DNA of 64,000 nt. Source: Tenodera sinensis. Its lineage: Eukaryota; Arthropoda; Insecta; Mantodea; Mantidae. Position 1 is the first letter of the stretch. Each line of letters begins with the position of its first letter. Below the pieces are notes generated by a model. It saw only the letters and a list, made by a program, of their open reading frames with translations. It searched no databases and was not told the DNA's origin. The translations under genes were made by a program, and so were the position numbers. Below, piece after piece: positions 25,321 through 37,365 of the stretch. The stretch spans positions 150,975,751 to 151,039,750 of the forward strand of contig CM060967.1 of assembly GCA_030765045.1 (NCBI GenBank), given 5' to 3'.

Positions 25321-25340
25321 ATTGTTGTTGTTGTGGTCGT

Positions 25341-25700
25341 TGGAGCGGCACCGTGGCTGAGCTGTTAGACCGTTCGCCTATCACTAAAGCGGCCCGGGTT
25401 CGATTCCGCATGTGGCATTTATAGTGGACGAAGCGGCGTCCGGACGAGTTTGCTCCGGGTTCTCCGGTTTCCCCCACCACTCATTCTATCAACTGCTCCA
25501 TTATGACCTTTCCAATAATCCATTTCGCCTGCATTTCATATCCGCCTCTTCTTAACTCTCATGGTGCTAGACTGCCCACCCGCTTCCAGGTCTTCACTCT
25601 GGTCCATAAGTTAGTCTGCTGCCCAACAGGCATTTGACCCAAGGCACAGGCTTATAAGTCCTAAGGGATGTAAGTCCTCCATAGGGAGTGTAATCAGATG
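25341..25700 (+). repeat. tRNA-derived SINE, family S-B
   Basis: A box TGGCTGAGCTGTTAGACCG and B box GGGTTCGATTCC, then CTCCGGGTTCTCCGGTTTCC and 'ggcttataagtcctaaggga'. It sits directly downstream of the ATT satellite. Confidence 0.88.
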
Positions 25701-25944
25701 AGGATCATTACTATTATCAACATCATCGTTTTTGTCACACGCAAAGATTGCATTGTAAACGAATGAAAGGTGTTGCACTGTCCAAACGTTAATATATCAG
25801 TGAAAACAAATATCATCGTTTATGAGAGTGGAAGGGGAGAGGCGGATAAAGTGAACATGATGGTCAAAGCAACCCCCTGAGCAGCCACAAGTGTTAAAAA
25901 GACCGTCAAGTGCTGCCATCGCACGGGGTTGTCTGTACTCTTTC
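25701..25944. other. Spacer before the 1.9-kb elements
   Basis: No supportable content. Confidence 0.3.
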
Positions 25945-25953
25945 GACTCAATC

Positions 25954-27841
25954 AGGACCTCCTAAATACCGGACCTGACACTGTGATTCAAGATGGCGGC
26001 TTATGTGGTGGGAACTACTTGTAAACAACTCGTCTACAGGCTACGATTTCAACGCAGTAAAATAAAAATGTGGTGTAATAACACGCCTATTTTGTGAATA
26101 TGGGCTGTGTTAAACACAAAAACACTGTCTTAAACATAAACTCAAGTAAACAAAAAAGAATGACATTTAATATTAAACGATAAACCATGGGCAATGAAAT
26201 GTATAACCTCAAATATCATTCATGCAATCTACAGGTTTACATGCCATTATGTAACTGCATTACACACTCAAATTACAAAGAAGATAGACAAAACTGCAAG
26301 CAGCATGTTACTTAAATAAAATAGAAGTGTTGACAATGAGTTGACTCAGAATTATTAATCATTGTTTACACTGTTTTTCACATTTGTACAATGTGCATAA
26401 TGTTATATACCTACACAAAACATACTATACTGGATGGCTGATATACAAATGCTGCTATTTAGAATGACCTAAAGCTACCTACTGAATTCAAAACCTTTAG
26501 GGTGAAATTTTGGTTTTACTATTACTGAGAACTTGATTACTCAGTTTGCAACAACATATTACTCAGCACTTCAGGACACTTTATTTTACAGGGGGAATCC
26601 ACAAAAGCAGATGAAATATTAAAAATAATAACCGTAAAACAGCACTGTAAATGAAATACGTAATCTTAAATCAGTATTGTAAAGCAACATTGTGTTAGCT
26701 TAGGTTAGGTTAGTTTTGCATATGAATGGGGTGACAGGGTCCTGTGTTATCGAAATATTTACAATTTGGGTAGTGTTTATGCAATCATTTCAACGTAAAT
26801 GCATTAATCAATCATTGTAGCATATATTACACTCGTTTATGCACATTTATTAGCTAAATATCCGCCGCATAAGCGAAATAAAACCACTTCATCGACCGTA
26901 CGAAATTTTCTCATAAATAAAACACGAAGCTTGAGCGCACAATAAAACTTACAAGATCGTAATCAGCAATAAAAACTGCATTCATTGCACTATGTTTCAT
27001 TCGTTTTCTCGAGCGGACGATTTTGTAAATATTTACCAAACTTTGCTATAGTCTACAGTTTTACATGCAGCAACATAACACATTTCTTCTAAACTACAGC
27101 TACACATTTAAATTACAAAGACAAAAGATAATGTACAAATATGAGCAGCATACTACTTACATGAAACAAACTGTTGTTGTTGCAGATGCCACTAATTGAA
27201 TTCACTCGAAATTATTGTCTTTCACTATTCACACTATTCACCATGTTATATACACACCGGCAACTAATACACATAACGCTGCAATTTATTGTAATTAAAT
27301 ACTGAATTTAGAAGCTTTATGTTGTAATTTACCTTTTGTTTTAACTGAAAGTTTCTGATTTTTAATTTGCATCCGGGAATGCAACAGTTACGGTGCATTG
27401 TCGTGTTTGAGGTTAGGTTGTAGTATGGCAACATTAATATACACTACTGGAACAGTTTTTCTTCAACAACCTCTCACCACTGTAATCGTGACACAAATTG
27501 TACTTGCAAACAGATAAATTAACCACACTATACGGCTAATGTAGCCATAGTCCTAGATGGAACACAATAAACATGAACACGTGGATAGCACACGGCACAG
27601 TCAAAACGTTATTACATTTATTCCTGTTCCTATACTGCCCAAATAAAACTTTTGAAACACTCGCTTTGCTAATATGAAGACAAACTTACATAGGAATTAT
27701 TATAAGAAACAATAACTCGAAGACATAGAAAATAATACGAAAAACAGCGTGTGGAAACACCTCAGAAATCATCGCCACCAGCCGACGCCATTTTTGTACA
27801 ACTTAGATGGCAGTGTCAGGTCCGTTAATCTAGAAGGTCCT
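25954..27841. mobile_element. 1.9-kb inverted-terminus element (T19), copy 1
   Basis: The left end AGGACCTCCTAAATACCGG plus 'acctgacactg' is the inverted counterpart of the right end 'cagtgtcaggtccg' plus TTAATCTAGAAGGTCCT. The termini are about 30 bp. The interior has no open frame of 60 codons and carries short TTAGG-type runs near 26700 and 27410. GACTCAATC lies on both outer sides. It is about 97-98% identical, by eye, to copy 2. The class is unknown; it is probably a non-autonomous DNA transposon. Confidence 0.8.
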
Positions 27842-27851
27842 GACTCAATCC

Positions 27852-29746
27852 AGGACCTCCTAAATACCGGACCTGACACTGTGATTCAAGATGGCGGCCT
27901 ATGTGGTGGGAACTACTTGTAAACAACTCGTCTACAGGCTACGATTTCAACGCAGTAAAATAAAAATGTGGTGTAATAACACGCCTATTTTGTGAATATG
28001 GGCTGTGTTAAACACAAAAACACTGTCTTAAACATAAACTCGAGTAAACAAAAAAGAATGACATTTAATATTAAACGATAACCCATGGGCAATGAAATAT
28101 ATAACCTTAAATATCATTCATGCAATCTACAGGTTTACATGCCATTATGTAACTGCATTACACACTCAAATTACAAAGAAGATAGACAAAACTGCAAGCA
28201 GCATGTTACTTAAATAAAACAGAAGTGTTGACAGTGAGTTGACTCAGAATTATTAATCATTGTTTACACTGTTTTTCACACTGTACCATGTGCATAATGT
28301 TATATACCTACACAAACATACTATACTGGATGGCTGATATACAAATGCTGCTATTTAGAATGACCTAAAGCTACCTACTGAATTCAAAACCTTTAGGGTG
28401 AAATTTTGCTTTTACTATTACTGAGAACTTGATTACTCAGTTTGCAACAACATATTACTCAGCACTTCAGGACACTTTATTTTACAGGGGGAATCCACAA
28501 AAGCAGATGAAATATTAAAAATAATAACCGTAAAACAGCACTGTAAATGAAATACATGAAATACGTAATCTTAAATCAGTATTGTAAAGCAACATTGTGT
28601 TAGCTTAGGTTAGGTTAGTTTTGCATATGAGTGGGGTGACAGGGTCCTGTGTTATCGAAATATTTACATTTTGGGTAGTGTTTATGCAATCATTTCAACG
28701 TAAATGCATTAATCAATCATTGTAGCATATATTACACTCGTTTATGCACATTTATTAGCTAAATATCCGCCGCATAAGCGAAATAAAACCACTTCATCGA
28801 CCGTACGAAATTTTCTCATAAATAAAACACGAAGCTTGAGCGCACAATAAAACTTACAAGATCGTAATCAGCAATAAAAACTGCATCCATTGCACTATGT
28901 TTCATTCGTTTTCTCGAGCGGACGATTTTGTAAATATTTACCAAACTTTGCTATAGTCTACAGTTTTACATGCAGCAACATAACACATTTCTTCTAAACT
29001 ACAGCTACGCATTTAAATTACAAAGACAAAAGATAATGTACAAATATGAGCAGCATACTACTTACATGAAACAAACTGTTGGTGTTGCAGATGCCACTAA
29101 TTGAATTCACTCGAAATTATTGTCTTTCACTATTCACACTATTCACCATGTTATATACACACCGGCAACTAATACACATAACGCTGCAATTTATTGTAAT
29201 TAAATACTGAATTTAGAAGCTTTATGTTGTAATTTACCTTTTGTTTTAACTGCAAGTTTCTGATTTTTAATTTGCATCCGGGAATGCAACAGTTACGGTG
29301 CATTGTCGTGTTTGAGGTTAGGTTGTAGTATGGCAACATTAATATACACTACTGGAACAGTTTTTCTTCAACAACCTCTCACCACTGTAATCGTGACACA
29401 AATTGTACTTGCAAACAGATAAATTAACCACACTATACGGCTAATGTAGCCATAGTCCTAGATGGAACACAGTAAACATGAACACGTGGATAGCACACGG
29501 CACAGTCAAAACGTTATTACATTTATTCCTGTTCCTATACTGGCCAAATAAAACTTTTGAAACGCTCACTTTGCTAATATGAAGACAAACTTACATAGGA
29601 ATTATTATAAGAAACAATAACTCGAAGACATAGAAAATAATACGAAAAACAGCGTGTGGAAACACCTCAGAAATCACTCCTACCAGCCGACGCCATTTTT
29701 GTACAACTGGGATGCCAGGGTCAGGTCCGTTAATCTAGAAGGTCCT
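27852..29746. mobile_element. 1.9-kb inverted-terminus element (T19), copy 2
   Basis: Directly repeats copy 1 after a 10-bp spacer (GACTCAATCC). Differences are single bases plus a small tandem gain of 'atgaaatac' near 28550. It is followed by 'gctcaatc' and then a second piece of the right terminus ('taatctagaaggtcctga', about 29761-29778), so the site has seen more than one event. Confidence 0.8.
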
Positions 29747-29779
29747 GCTCAATCAGCTGGATAATCTAGAAGGTCCTGA

Positions 29780-31329
29780 CCACAGATTATAGTCCTGACT
29801 CAATGCCATCAGATGATGAATCCAGTGTTACCAATTTAGCTTTCTTGTAGCCAAATCTAGCGTTTTTGAAAGATTAAGTGCTACAAAATTTTGACTTTAG
29901 CTTTTAGCTACATTTTTGGCTATGAACATTTTAAGTTTAGCTTTTTCCTAGCTTCTTTGTATACTAAATAATGGCTAAGAAAGGAAATATTTAGAGGACA
30001 TCACTTCTTAAGGTCGAGTCCCGGATCCATAGATACAATAATAGCACGTGTGAAGGTCAAAACTCCAGGGGAAGTCCCTTACTCGCTGATCCAGGCAATG
30101 TAAATATCTGTGGTATAAATATTATCCTTTAGGTTGCACGCGGCATTTGCTGATGCGTCTTGCGCCAACGCCGTACATTGTGTTACCGTGTTACGTATTA
30201 ACATTCTTTTTAGAGTGAGATTGTTCGTATTTGCTTTCGTGGGATCGGAAATATAGTTAGTTCTATGGTTCTAGTTGACTTGTGCTTTCACTGTGGTGTA
30301 GATTGAATGTACAGTGCCTTAAGATGGAAGGTTGCCTTCCGAATAGCGCTATGCAGCTACAATCAATTTGTTAAGTGATGAGTTTATTGTATATATGATC
30401 TAGCTTAAGAATTAAAATGCTTACATCACTCTAAACATACTCCTTTTTATTAAAAACTGAATATTAAAAAAATACTGTTAAACTTTAAAATTTAGTTCTT
30501 TATTTTTTTTTTTTTTTCAACATTTTTCACTATTCAAAATGCTCCTTGGACCCTAGTTTATAACTTATTAGCTTGAAATTTTCCGGAGACTCTCAGAGAT
30601 TAAAGTATTAAAATTAGTTATGTGCTAGTTAAAAAATATTAAATAATTGAGCTGAAATTAAATATTTTTTATAACTCACACTGAAACAAAGTATTGATAA
30701 ATAGTATACAAACATTTTTTTTCTCTTAAACTAATTAGATCCAAGCAATTTTGGTGTGACAATTTCTTTATATTTGTATAGTGAACTCAAGTTAAAAATT
30801 TAGGAGGGATGCAATAAACTGCAAGGGTCATTTCATATGAGCATATCAAAAAGAGATTTATTACTAATAAATATACATAGTAATAATTTCAAAATGGTTT
30901 GACATATGACATTGAAATTTTGTGTATACTATTTACTTTGTTCTAAATGTGTGGAAAAAAATTCACTGGTTCCTCCTCCCTAATAGCTGTTCAACCCTAC
31001 TCCACCATCCCACTAGGATTTGCTTGTGCAGTATTCTGGCAAAAGTAACGTTTGTATTTTAATCACCCTTGCATTAAATGTTAACCAAATAAAGAAGGTA
31101 GCAATTAACATTGTACAACTCGCTAAAACTACCAACCACGCATCACAAAATGTCAAAACAATGTACTATTATTTATTAATATCAATGTACTATTATTTAT
31201 TAATATTTTTGTTGTTAGTAATCTGTAATAACGTTACTGGGTAGGTGTTCGGCTATTGGGTCAAGCTCCCTTCTCTCTTGTATAGCACGCTGTGGCTGTG
31301 CGACTGCGATATTATTCCTTTCCTTTCTA
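29780..31329. other. No recognisable feature
   Basis: AT-rich. Only short frames (for example 31020-31244) without motifs. A 'ggtcgagtcccgg' string near 30013 resembles a B box, but no SINE body follows. Confidence 0.35.
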
Positions 31330-31597
31330 ATTTCTCTTTTACGTATAGTAAGTCGGGGAATTGTATTTCACCCAAAAATTCCATGTAGAGATTTCACCGG
31401 AAATATGTTTTGAGGTCCCCTGAATAAAAAATAGAATTTTTACAAAAAGGTCCGCGTTTGTGCGTATGTGTGAACAGCATACTTCAAAATGAAAAGTAGA
31501 TTAAAAACCAAAGTTGTTATTTATAATATATAAATGCGACACGAAGATTTAGAGGAAAACTTCTCTACCCTAATCTACCCTTTACATGGAACCTTTT
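31330..31597 (+). mobile_element. F1 element, left-end fragment
   Basis: TTTCTCTT start, 'gtatttcacccaaaaattcc' and 'gatttcaccggaaatatg' blocks, a degraded GT site, and 'ctaatctaccctttacatgg', then loss of similarity. Confidence 0.75.
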
Positions 31598-32032
31598 GAC
31601 AACATTCACATACTTCCGCTGATTTCAATTTTCCAGCGTTGGCAATACATACGTCACCAACGAGTTAAAGGAAATGAACCTCATAACACTCTTCAGTCAC
31701 AAAACAACTGCCTATCGCCCATGTGAGGACGCACTCCTACAGGATTACCCAATAAACTATTTGAACATTCAAGGCTTAAACCTGCCACTGATAAGTGTAA
31801 CTTGGCCAATGCTAGTACCCCACACAGTGCTAGCTAGTGAAGTCAATTTCTTTTTCTGTAACCCTGGGTGTTGTTGAGTAATAAGTTAGCCCTTAAGAGA
31901 TTAAATCAGTTTAAAATCCATAGACTATCTTCATACTAAAGTAGCTATCTAGGAACCCTTTACAGTCTCTCACATTTATTTTGTTGAATTCTGGGCCACT
32001 CTTAATAAAAATGTAGTAAAATTCATATATTT
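31598..32032. other. No recognisable feature
   Basis: Includes a 67-codon plus-strand frame (31674-31877) without recognisable motif. Confidence 0.3.
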
Positions 32033-32049
32033 ACAATAAACCATTTATA

Positions 32050-32613
32050 GCAATAGCAGTAATAGTAACCGTTTTTTAGAGAGCACCATATTTTTATGTT
32101 TTGGCGGTCACATCGCTCTCTCTCAACCCCCAGAATGTCTGGGGGATCACACCTGTCTTTGGTTTACGGGTCTCACCGACCTGACCGGGAGAATTATCAA
32201 AATAAATTCACCGACCATATCCTCTGATTACCAATCAGAGGATGTATTACATGCCATGACAGGTCAGCATGTTAGGGGTTAAGGTTTTATAGAAAAATTA
32301 GAGAAATGGAGAGGTTGGAAAAATAAAGACTCCCTAGCCCTCAGGAACCCTAATAGCATCGGGTTCAAAAGAGAACAAGAGATGACCAAGGTAAGGGCAG
32401 ATAGGAAAGTTACAGTGAGGAGCAAAACAGTGGAAGTAATGTTCTGGTCAGCTTGGGTACCTTGTGGTTGCCATTCACATATCCCCTAGACGGAGACCCC
32501 TGAGGGGTCAAATATGCCCGGCCACTTCTTATGCCCCATCCATCAGTGAAAAATGTTGGAGAGTAAGAGGATTAATGACTTCATTGTCAGAAATCCAGCA
32601 TTAGCTAACAACA
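32050..32613 (+). mobile_element. Retroposon R1 (564 bp) with 17-bp target duplication
   Basis: ACAATAAACCATTTATA occurs at 32033-32049 and again at 32614-32630, exactly flanking the insert. The 3' end is 'ccatccatcagtgaaaaatg ... ttagctaacaac' and recurs at 56605-56690 in an independent insertion. No tRNA-type boxes are evident at the 5' end. A perfect hairpin 'tcctctgatt/aatcagagga' lies at about 32219-32242. It is a SINE-like or very short LINE-derived retroposon. Confidence 0.8.
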
Positions 32614-32748
32614 ACAATAAACCATTTATAATTGTGAAAATGCATGCATGAAAAAAGTCCACTAAAGAGAACTAATACTTAAAAAATAGTTAAAATAAAA
32701 CACAGATTTTGAAATGCTGTTAATGTGTTTATGTTTATCTTTGTGCAG

Positions 32749-32809
32749 AATGTTGAGAGAGACGTGATCGTAAAACACAGCAGGCGTGGCAACTCACGGC
32801 TCCGACCTG
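32749..32809 (+). CDS. Candidate exon of the coiled-coil gene (phase unresolved)
   Basis: A pyrimidine-rich tract and TTTGTGCAG precede the exon, and a GTGAGT donor follows. Only the first frame is open; it reads NVERDVIVKHSRRGNSRLRP and leaves one extra base. Base and codon use are far less AT-rich than the surroundings, as in the confirmed exons. However, the next identified exon (38400) starts in phase 0, so a direct join would break the frame. Either an exon of 3n+2 length is missing in the 5.6-kb transposon-filled gap, or this exon belongs to another transcript. Confidence 0.45.
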
Positions 32810-33416
32810 GTGAGTATAAGAGCCTGATGTACTTTATGGCATAATGTGCACATTAATATCTAATGAGAGCATTTTATGTCTATTTGTTCATTTATAACAC
32901 TTTTTTGTTTTATTTAATAAAGGGCTCAGAACTGCATATGAGCTGTTTCACAGATTCAAAACTAACTTAAGTGAGTCATTTGCTAACACTACATCAGGTA
33001 CACTTATGTAAAACGGCACAAGTTTTGAGAGATCTTGCTCCCATCATCAATCTGATGCCAACAGCTGGAGCGTGGTGTCCTGAGATTGTCGCTTGGAGGT
33101 AACTCAGAGTTGAAAACACTACCTTTGATTTTCTAAATGAAAATGTTCTCTCAGACTGTTGTTTTTAGTTAGCAATGCTTTTTAAAAGCATAGGTTCAGG
33201 ATAAATTTCATAGTTTTCTAGCCAAAACTGCACTGCTAATATAGAGTTTTCTTTATGTTTATAGGGACTTTAAATTCTTGATGTCCCATGACTTTATTTT
33301 CAATTTCCTTTTTCTTTTTCCAATATAAATTTTGTTGCAGTCTGCAGTTTAATTGGTATGTGGGTTTTGGGTGACAGAATGATGTGGTCTTTGAATATGT
33401 AATAATATGTAATATA
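32810..33416. other. Putative intron sequence before the mariner
   Basis: A stretch ending at GAG|GTAACT (about 33101) is open in one frame (contains QVLRDLAPIINLMPTAGAW) but lacks a matching phase; it is not called as an exon. Confidence 0.3.
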
Positions 33417-33457
33417 TGAGAGGTCTCAAAGGTAAGTTGCACTATATTTTTAAAAAA

Positions 33458-34250
33458 TCTGATGTGTTGGACTTACATGACTTTCTCTACTCTAATACTA
33501 ACCATTCTTACAAACTCTTATTCCTATATGTTCTTCATGTTAGCTGAGGTAAACATTTGTACAAATTATCTTATTGCTTATTTCCTTGTAGGTGTAAGGG
33601 GAATGTAACAATACAGTAGGCTGTGAGCGATAGTCAAGTCTTTTAAAGCTTTGAGATTCTGTTCTCTTTGCACACTTAACATATAAAAACTGAACAACGA
33701 TGATCCATTTCACGAAAGTAAGTTTTCCGAAACTCACACACATAACAAGGAATATCTCCCAAATGGTTCACCCCACAAAAAAATGTATTCAGACATAAAT
33801 TGTGTAATTTAGCAAGATCTATATTTTTTGTAGAGTATAATTTGGTCTATCCTTAACGGCTTACCAGTTATGCAAAAGTCGTCCAGAGTAAATCTGACTA
33901 CAGGGGCTATAGTGAGGAAATTCAAGATATACATTTCATATTTCATAATAATATCGCATACATATGACATTTTAATCAAAATCGAGCCATTTTCAAGAAA
34001 ATCAAAATTTTCCATGTAAAGGGTAGTTTAGGGTGGGACTGTTTTCTTCAAAATCTTCGTGTCACATCCTTGAAAGACATTAAACTTAAATACCAAATTT
34101 GGTTTTTAACTGACTTTTCGTTTTTGAGTTATGCTGTCCACAGACTGACAGACACACACACACACAACCTTTTTCTAAAAATGCGGTGAAATCTTGACAT
34201 CACATTTTTCGGTGGAATACAATACTTCCCCTACTTACAGTAGAGAAAGT
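33458..34250 (-). mobile_element. F1 element nested in the mariner
   Basis: From 'tgatgtgttggacttacatg' to CAGTAGAGAAAGT plus A run. Mariner sequence continues on both sides, so this F1 copy is the younger insertion. Confidence 0.88.
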
Positions 34251-34389
34251 AAAAATAACAAAACATTTAAGTAGTTTAAAATGGGTATATTTTGAAAGCT
34301 ACATTCAGTACCTATTTTGCCACATAATTTCCTTTAACCTAAATACATTTTTGATACCGTGGTAACAGTTTGTTTAACCCAATATCAAA

Positions 34390-35275
34390 TCAGTCTCCCG
34401 CCAAACTGGAAAGCCATCTTCCCACTTCTTGTTTCAGTTCCTTGTCAATTACAAAGCGCATTTTCCCAACATGTTGGTGCAGCTCCGGAAAAAGATGGTA
34501 ATCACTCGATGCAAGGCCAGGTGAATAAGGTGGATTACCAAAAACATCCCATCGAAACTGCTCAAACAGGGCTTGAGTTTCATGAGCAGCTTGCAGGCTA
34601 GCGTTATTGTGGAACAGAAAAACTGTTTTGCTCAACTTTCCCCTCCTTTTGTTTTGCATTGCCCTTCTGAGTTTTCTCAGCCCCTCACAATAGAGAGCAG
34701 CTGTCATCGTGGTCCCACGGCGCAGGTAATCGATTAATAGTACTCCCTTCAAACCCCAAGAATATCGCTGCCATGACCTTGCCAGCCGATGTAACAATTT
34801 TGCATTTTTTGATGTTGCCTCATCCTTTCATTTTCACACCATACTGTCTTTTGGATTCGGGTGTCCAGTGATGGATCCATGTTTCGTCCCCGACCACTAT
34901 TCTGTCAAATAAACCATCTCCCTCATCCTCAAAAAATTGCAAAAATTGCAATGCAGCGTCAACTCTGTGCTCCTTGTGGTGCTCTGAAAGCATGCGAGGA
35001 ACCCAACTTTTACACACTTTCGATAGACACAGATCCTCAGAAATAATCCTGTGAAGTGATTCACAGCTTATTTTAATATAAGGAGGAAATCCAAACAAAA
35101 CTGCCCCATGCGTAAGATGCCAATCGGTGTTCACAACTGTGCAACTCGCAATGAATTTCAGTCGCACATTTATTTTTTCCCTGTCAAAAAATGGATTACA
35201 ACACGAACTTTGCAATCGGCGGTAGGAACGAGTGGAGTCTCCATTGTTACTGCCGTTTTAATGTCCAAGAGTAAA
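34390..35275 (-). pseudogene. Mariner transposase, inactivated
   Basis: Pieces read on the minus strand. The start is METPLVPTADCKVRVV (near 35250), broken by an early stop and a deletion of part of the DNA-binding domain. The second piece, from about 35215, has VVGDETWIHHWTPESKRQ, which holds the first catalytic Asp. A stop (TGA, about 34820-34822) and a frameshift near 34765 follow. The last piece has FHNNASLQAAH where the family has HDN, so the second catalytic Asp is Asn, and then NPPYSPGLASSDYHLF around the third acidic site. A normal mariner transposase is about 345 residues. This copy cannot be active. Confidence 0.9.
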
Positions 35276-35402
35276 CCTAGGTGCCTAGGAATTTTACAGT
35301 GCTGCTACTACACTCATACCTACATTCCCTGGGACTTTCAGACTTTTCCCGCCTACCGAGTGGATTTGAAAAAATAGTGCAACTTTTGAGACGCCCTTCG
35401 TA

Positions 35403-36251
35403 TTATATCTACATCATATATATCATTAACATATAACTTCTATGCTATGACATTCTGGCATTTTCTGCATGAAATGTTACAATGGCATTCTTCCACTCGT
35501 AATCATAACTTGTTGATTTTCAACCCTTCTTTGACAACAGATCATCTCTTCTTGCTGAAATTTGTCTTTTACTTGTATATTATTACGTGAACTATCTTAT
35601 TTACACATATTTAAAAGCTTACTTTTTACATTTTTTTATCTTTTCTGTAGATTTTGCTCAGTACTTGCACTATTCATTGCATAATCATCACCATCACATA
35701 ATAGTCACACCTTGAGAAATTTAAGAATTTCACCGCATACTCATCCATTGCATTAACATTCCAAGTGTTCACTGTTAAGAAATATTGAAAAATAATGTGC
35801 CGTCAGTGCACCCTGTTAGGTTCATGGAAGAGAGTAGAGGGTATGCAGCATATTGTAATATATTCCTTATTGCCAATACCATCAGTTTCCAAGTGCCGAG
35901 ATGTGGCTAACCCATCAGTGAATCTGATTTGTTCAAGCAACTAAAGCATGGGAATTAGCAGATGTAACTAAGCTATTTCTAAGTGAATAGATGGCAAGGG
36001 ATGTGAATCGTTTGAGTAGCACTTGCCAAGTCAATAACCATCTTATTCTTCAATTGTGTACTCTGTTTGTTTCTATAGTTATTTTAATGAATTTTTATGA
36101 TACTAAACGTTCATACATGTTGCAATGACCTTCACATATTATTTACCTATTTACTTTTTTTATAGGCTAAATTATGGACTTGTAATATTCATTCCAATTA
36201 AAAAGTACATACAATTCAACAGTATCATAAATGCTTTTGTAAATAATAGAT
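35403..36251. other. No recognisable feature
   Basis: AT-rich sequence between two mobile elements; no supportable content. Confidence 0.35.
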
Positions 36252-37365
36252 GGGTCTTGATTCGACCAGGCAAGGACCTGCGGGCTCTCTGCGAGTTATA
36301 CATAAAGGACTGGCAAGTCATGGCTGTGGAACACTTAACTATTGCACTAACTTGCATTAGACTTACCTGCATCACAACAGATGTTGAAATTGATGATTTT
36401 CAATGTGAACACATTCCCTATATGTCCAAAAAGAATTCTTGTTTACTCACAAAAGTTCATTTTGCCTGATTGCCTGTTATTTCATGATATTGTCCTTCAA
36501 TTCTTGTAATGTGAACGTATTTGAAGCGTAGACTTTATTCTGTAATGTTCTCCATAAATAAAACTCGCGATGAGCTGACCACAATCCTTGACTAATTATT
36601 CTGTCCCCATACGCACTTCACAATTCATGCGTAGAATTACCAAAAGAATGTGCTATAGCTGAATCCTGTTGAAACCAGTCACATAATCTTTCATTTCTTG
36701 TTAGTTGCAGAAAAAATATTTAAAATAGAATTTACATAAACGTTTAAATCAACTGTTGTGTCATAAATGTGAGACTGATAATTCTACACATGTAGAGGAA
36801 CTTCATGAATAATATGGTGATTTTTGACAACCCAGATCAATTGCTCTGCATGGAAATGCAACCTTGAAGATAAAACCATGCTTCATCAGTGAAGAATATT
36901 AAAGGTGGGTCCACGTCATTATGAATGGACTGCTAAAATCAATTGCAATAATTAACCCTACTTACAGGATCTTATGGTTGTAAAGTAAGAACATTTAAGT
37001 TTCAGAACTTTCTCTATCACAATAGGTGATGTCTTGGAAATGTTAATTGCTTGTGCTAAACATCTTAGTGAGTTTTATTTATGGGGAATGTTAAAGAGTA
37101 AAGTATAAGCACCAATTCCACACACATTTCAAGAATTGAAGGACAATTACATGAGAGAAATACAGGCAATCAGTCAACATGAGCTTTTGTGAGCAAACCA
37201 GAATTATTTTCGGAGATATAGGAAATGTGTTCAAACTCAAGATCATCAATTTCAACATTTGTTGTGATTCAGGTAAGTAATGCAAGTTGATACAGTAGTT
37301 AGTGTTTCATACCTATGATTTGCCAATCCTTTACGTGTAATTCTGGCATTAACGTTACTGTGTGG
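36252..37365. mobile_element. Snapback element of mariner-like family MLE-A, copy 1
   Basis: The left arm (about 36252-36600) and right arm (about 37080-37365) are inverted copies, both derived from the 3' end of one transposase gene. Between them lies the minus-strand middle of the same gene: FTDEAWFYLQG (about 36870-36905, first catalytic Asp) and DWFQQDSAIAH (about 36650-36680, second Asp). The structure matches 52608-53796. The right arm ends where a hAT element begins. Confidence 0.75.
36290..37010 (-). pseudogene. MLE-A transposase remnant
   Basis: Decayed minus-strand coding sequence of a Tc1/mariner-superfamily transposase. The two Asp motifs noted for the element are followed by DRIISQGLWS and FYLWRTLQNKVYASN, then LQELKDN. 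Stops and frame changes occur throughout. The N-terminal DNA-binding domain is absent because that side is replaced by the inverted second arm. Confidence 0.75.

Larger units (their letters stand above)
33417..35400 (-). mobile_element. Dead mariner with an F1 copy inserted
   Basis: Inverted ends carry GGTCTCAAAGG...AAGTTGCACTAT on the left and ATAGTGCAACTTTTGAGACG on the right. TA dinucleotides lie just outside (33415-33416 and 35401-35402), as expected for mariner. Without the F1 insert (33458-34250) the length is about 1.19 kb, near the usual 1.3 kb, with an internal deletion in the N-terminal coding part. The decayed transposase lies on the minus strand. Confidence 0.88.

Noticed and set aside
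24473..25360. Long poly-Leu/Met open frames
   Set aside because: They translate the ATT satellite; length comes from the absence of stop codons in the repeat, not from coding.
25354..25420. Functional tRNA genes at the A/B-box sites (also 15945, 16355, 11505, 17305)
   Set aside because: The sequences do not fold into complete cloverleafs, are followed by SINE bodies and occur in several diverged copies.
26700..26720. Telomeric TTAGG array
   Set aside because: Only two to three units, inside a repeated 1.9-kb element; not a telomere or a site-specific insertion.
33041..33100. Extra exon of the coiled-coil gene ending GAG|GTAACT
   Set aside because: Its open frame does not fit the phase left by the 32749 exon and it lacks coiled-coil character.
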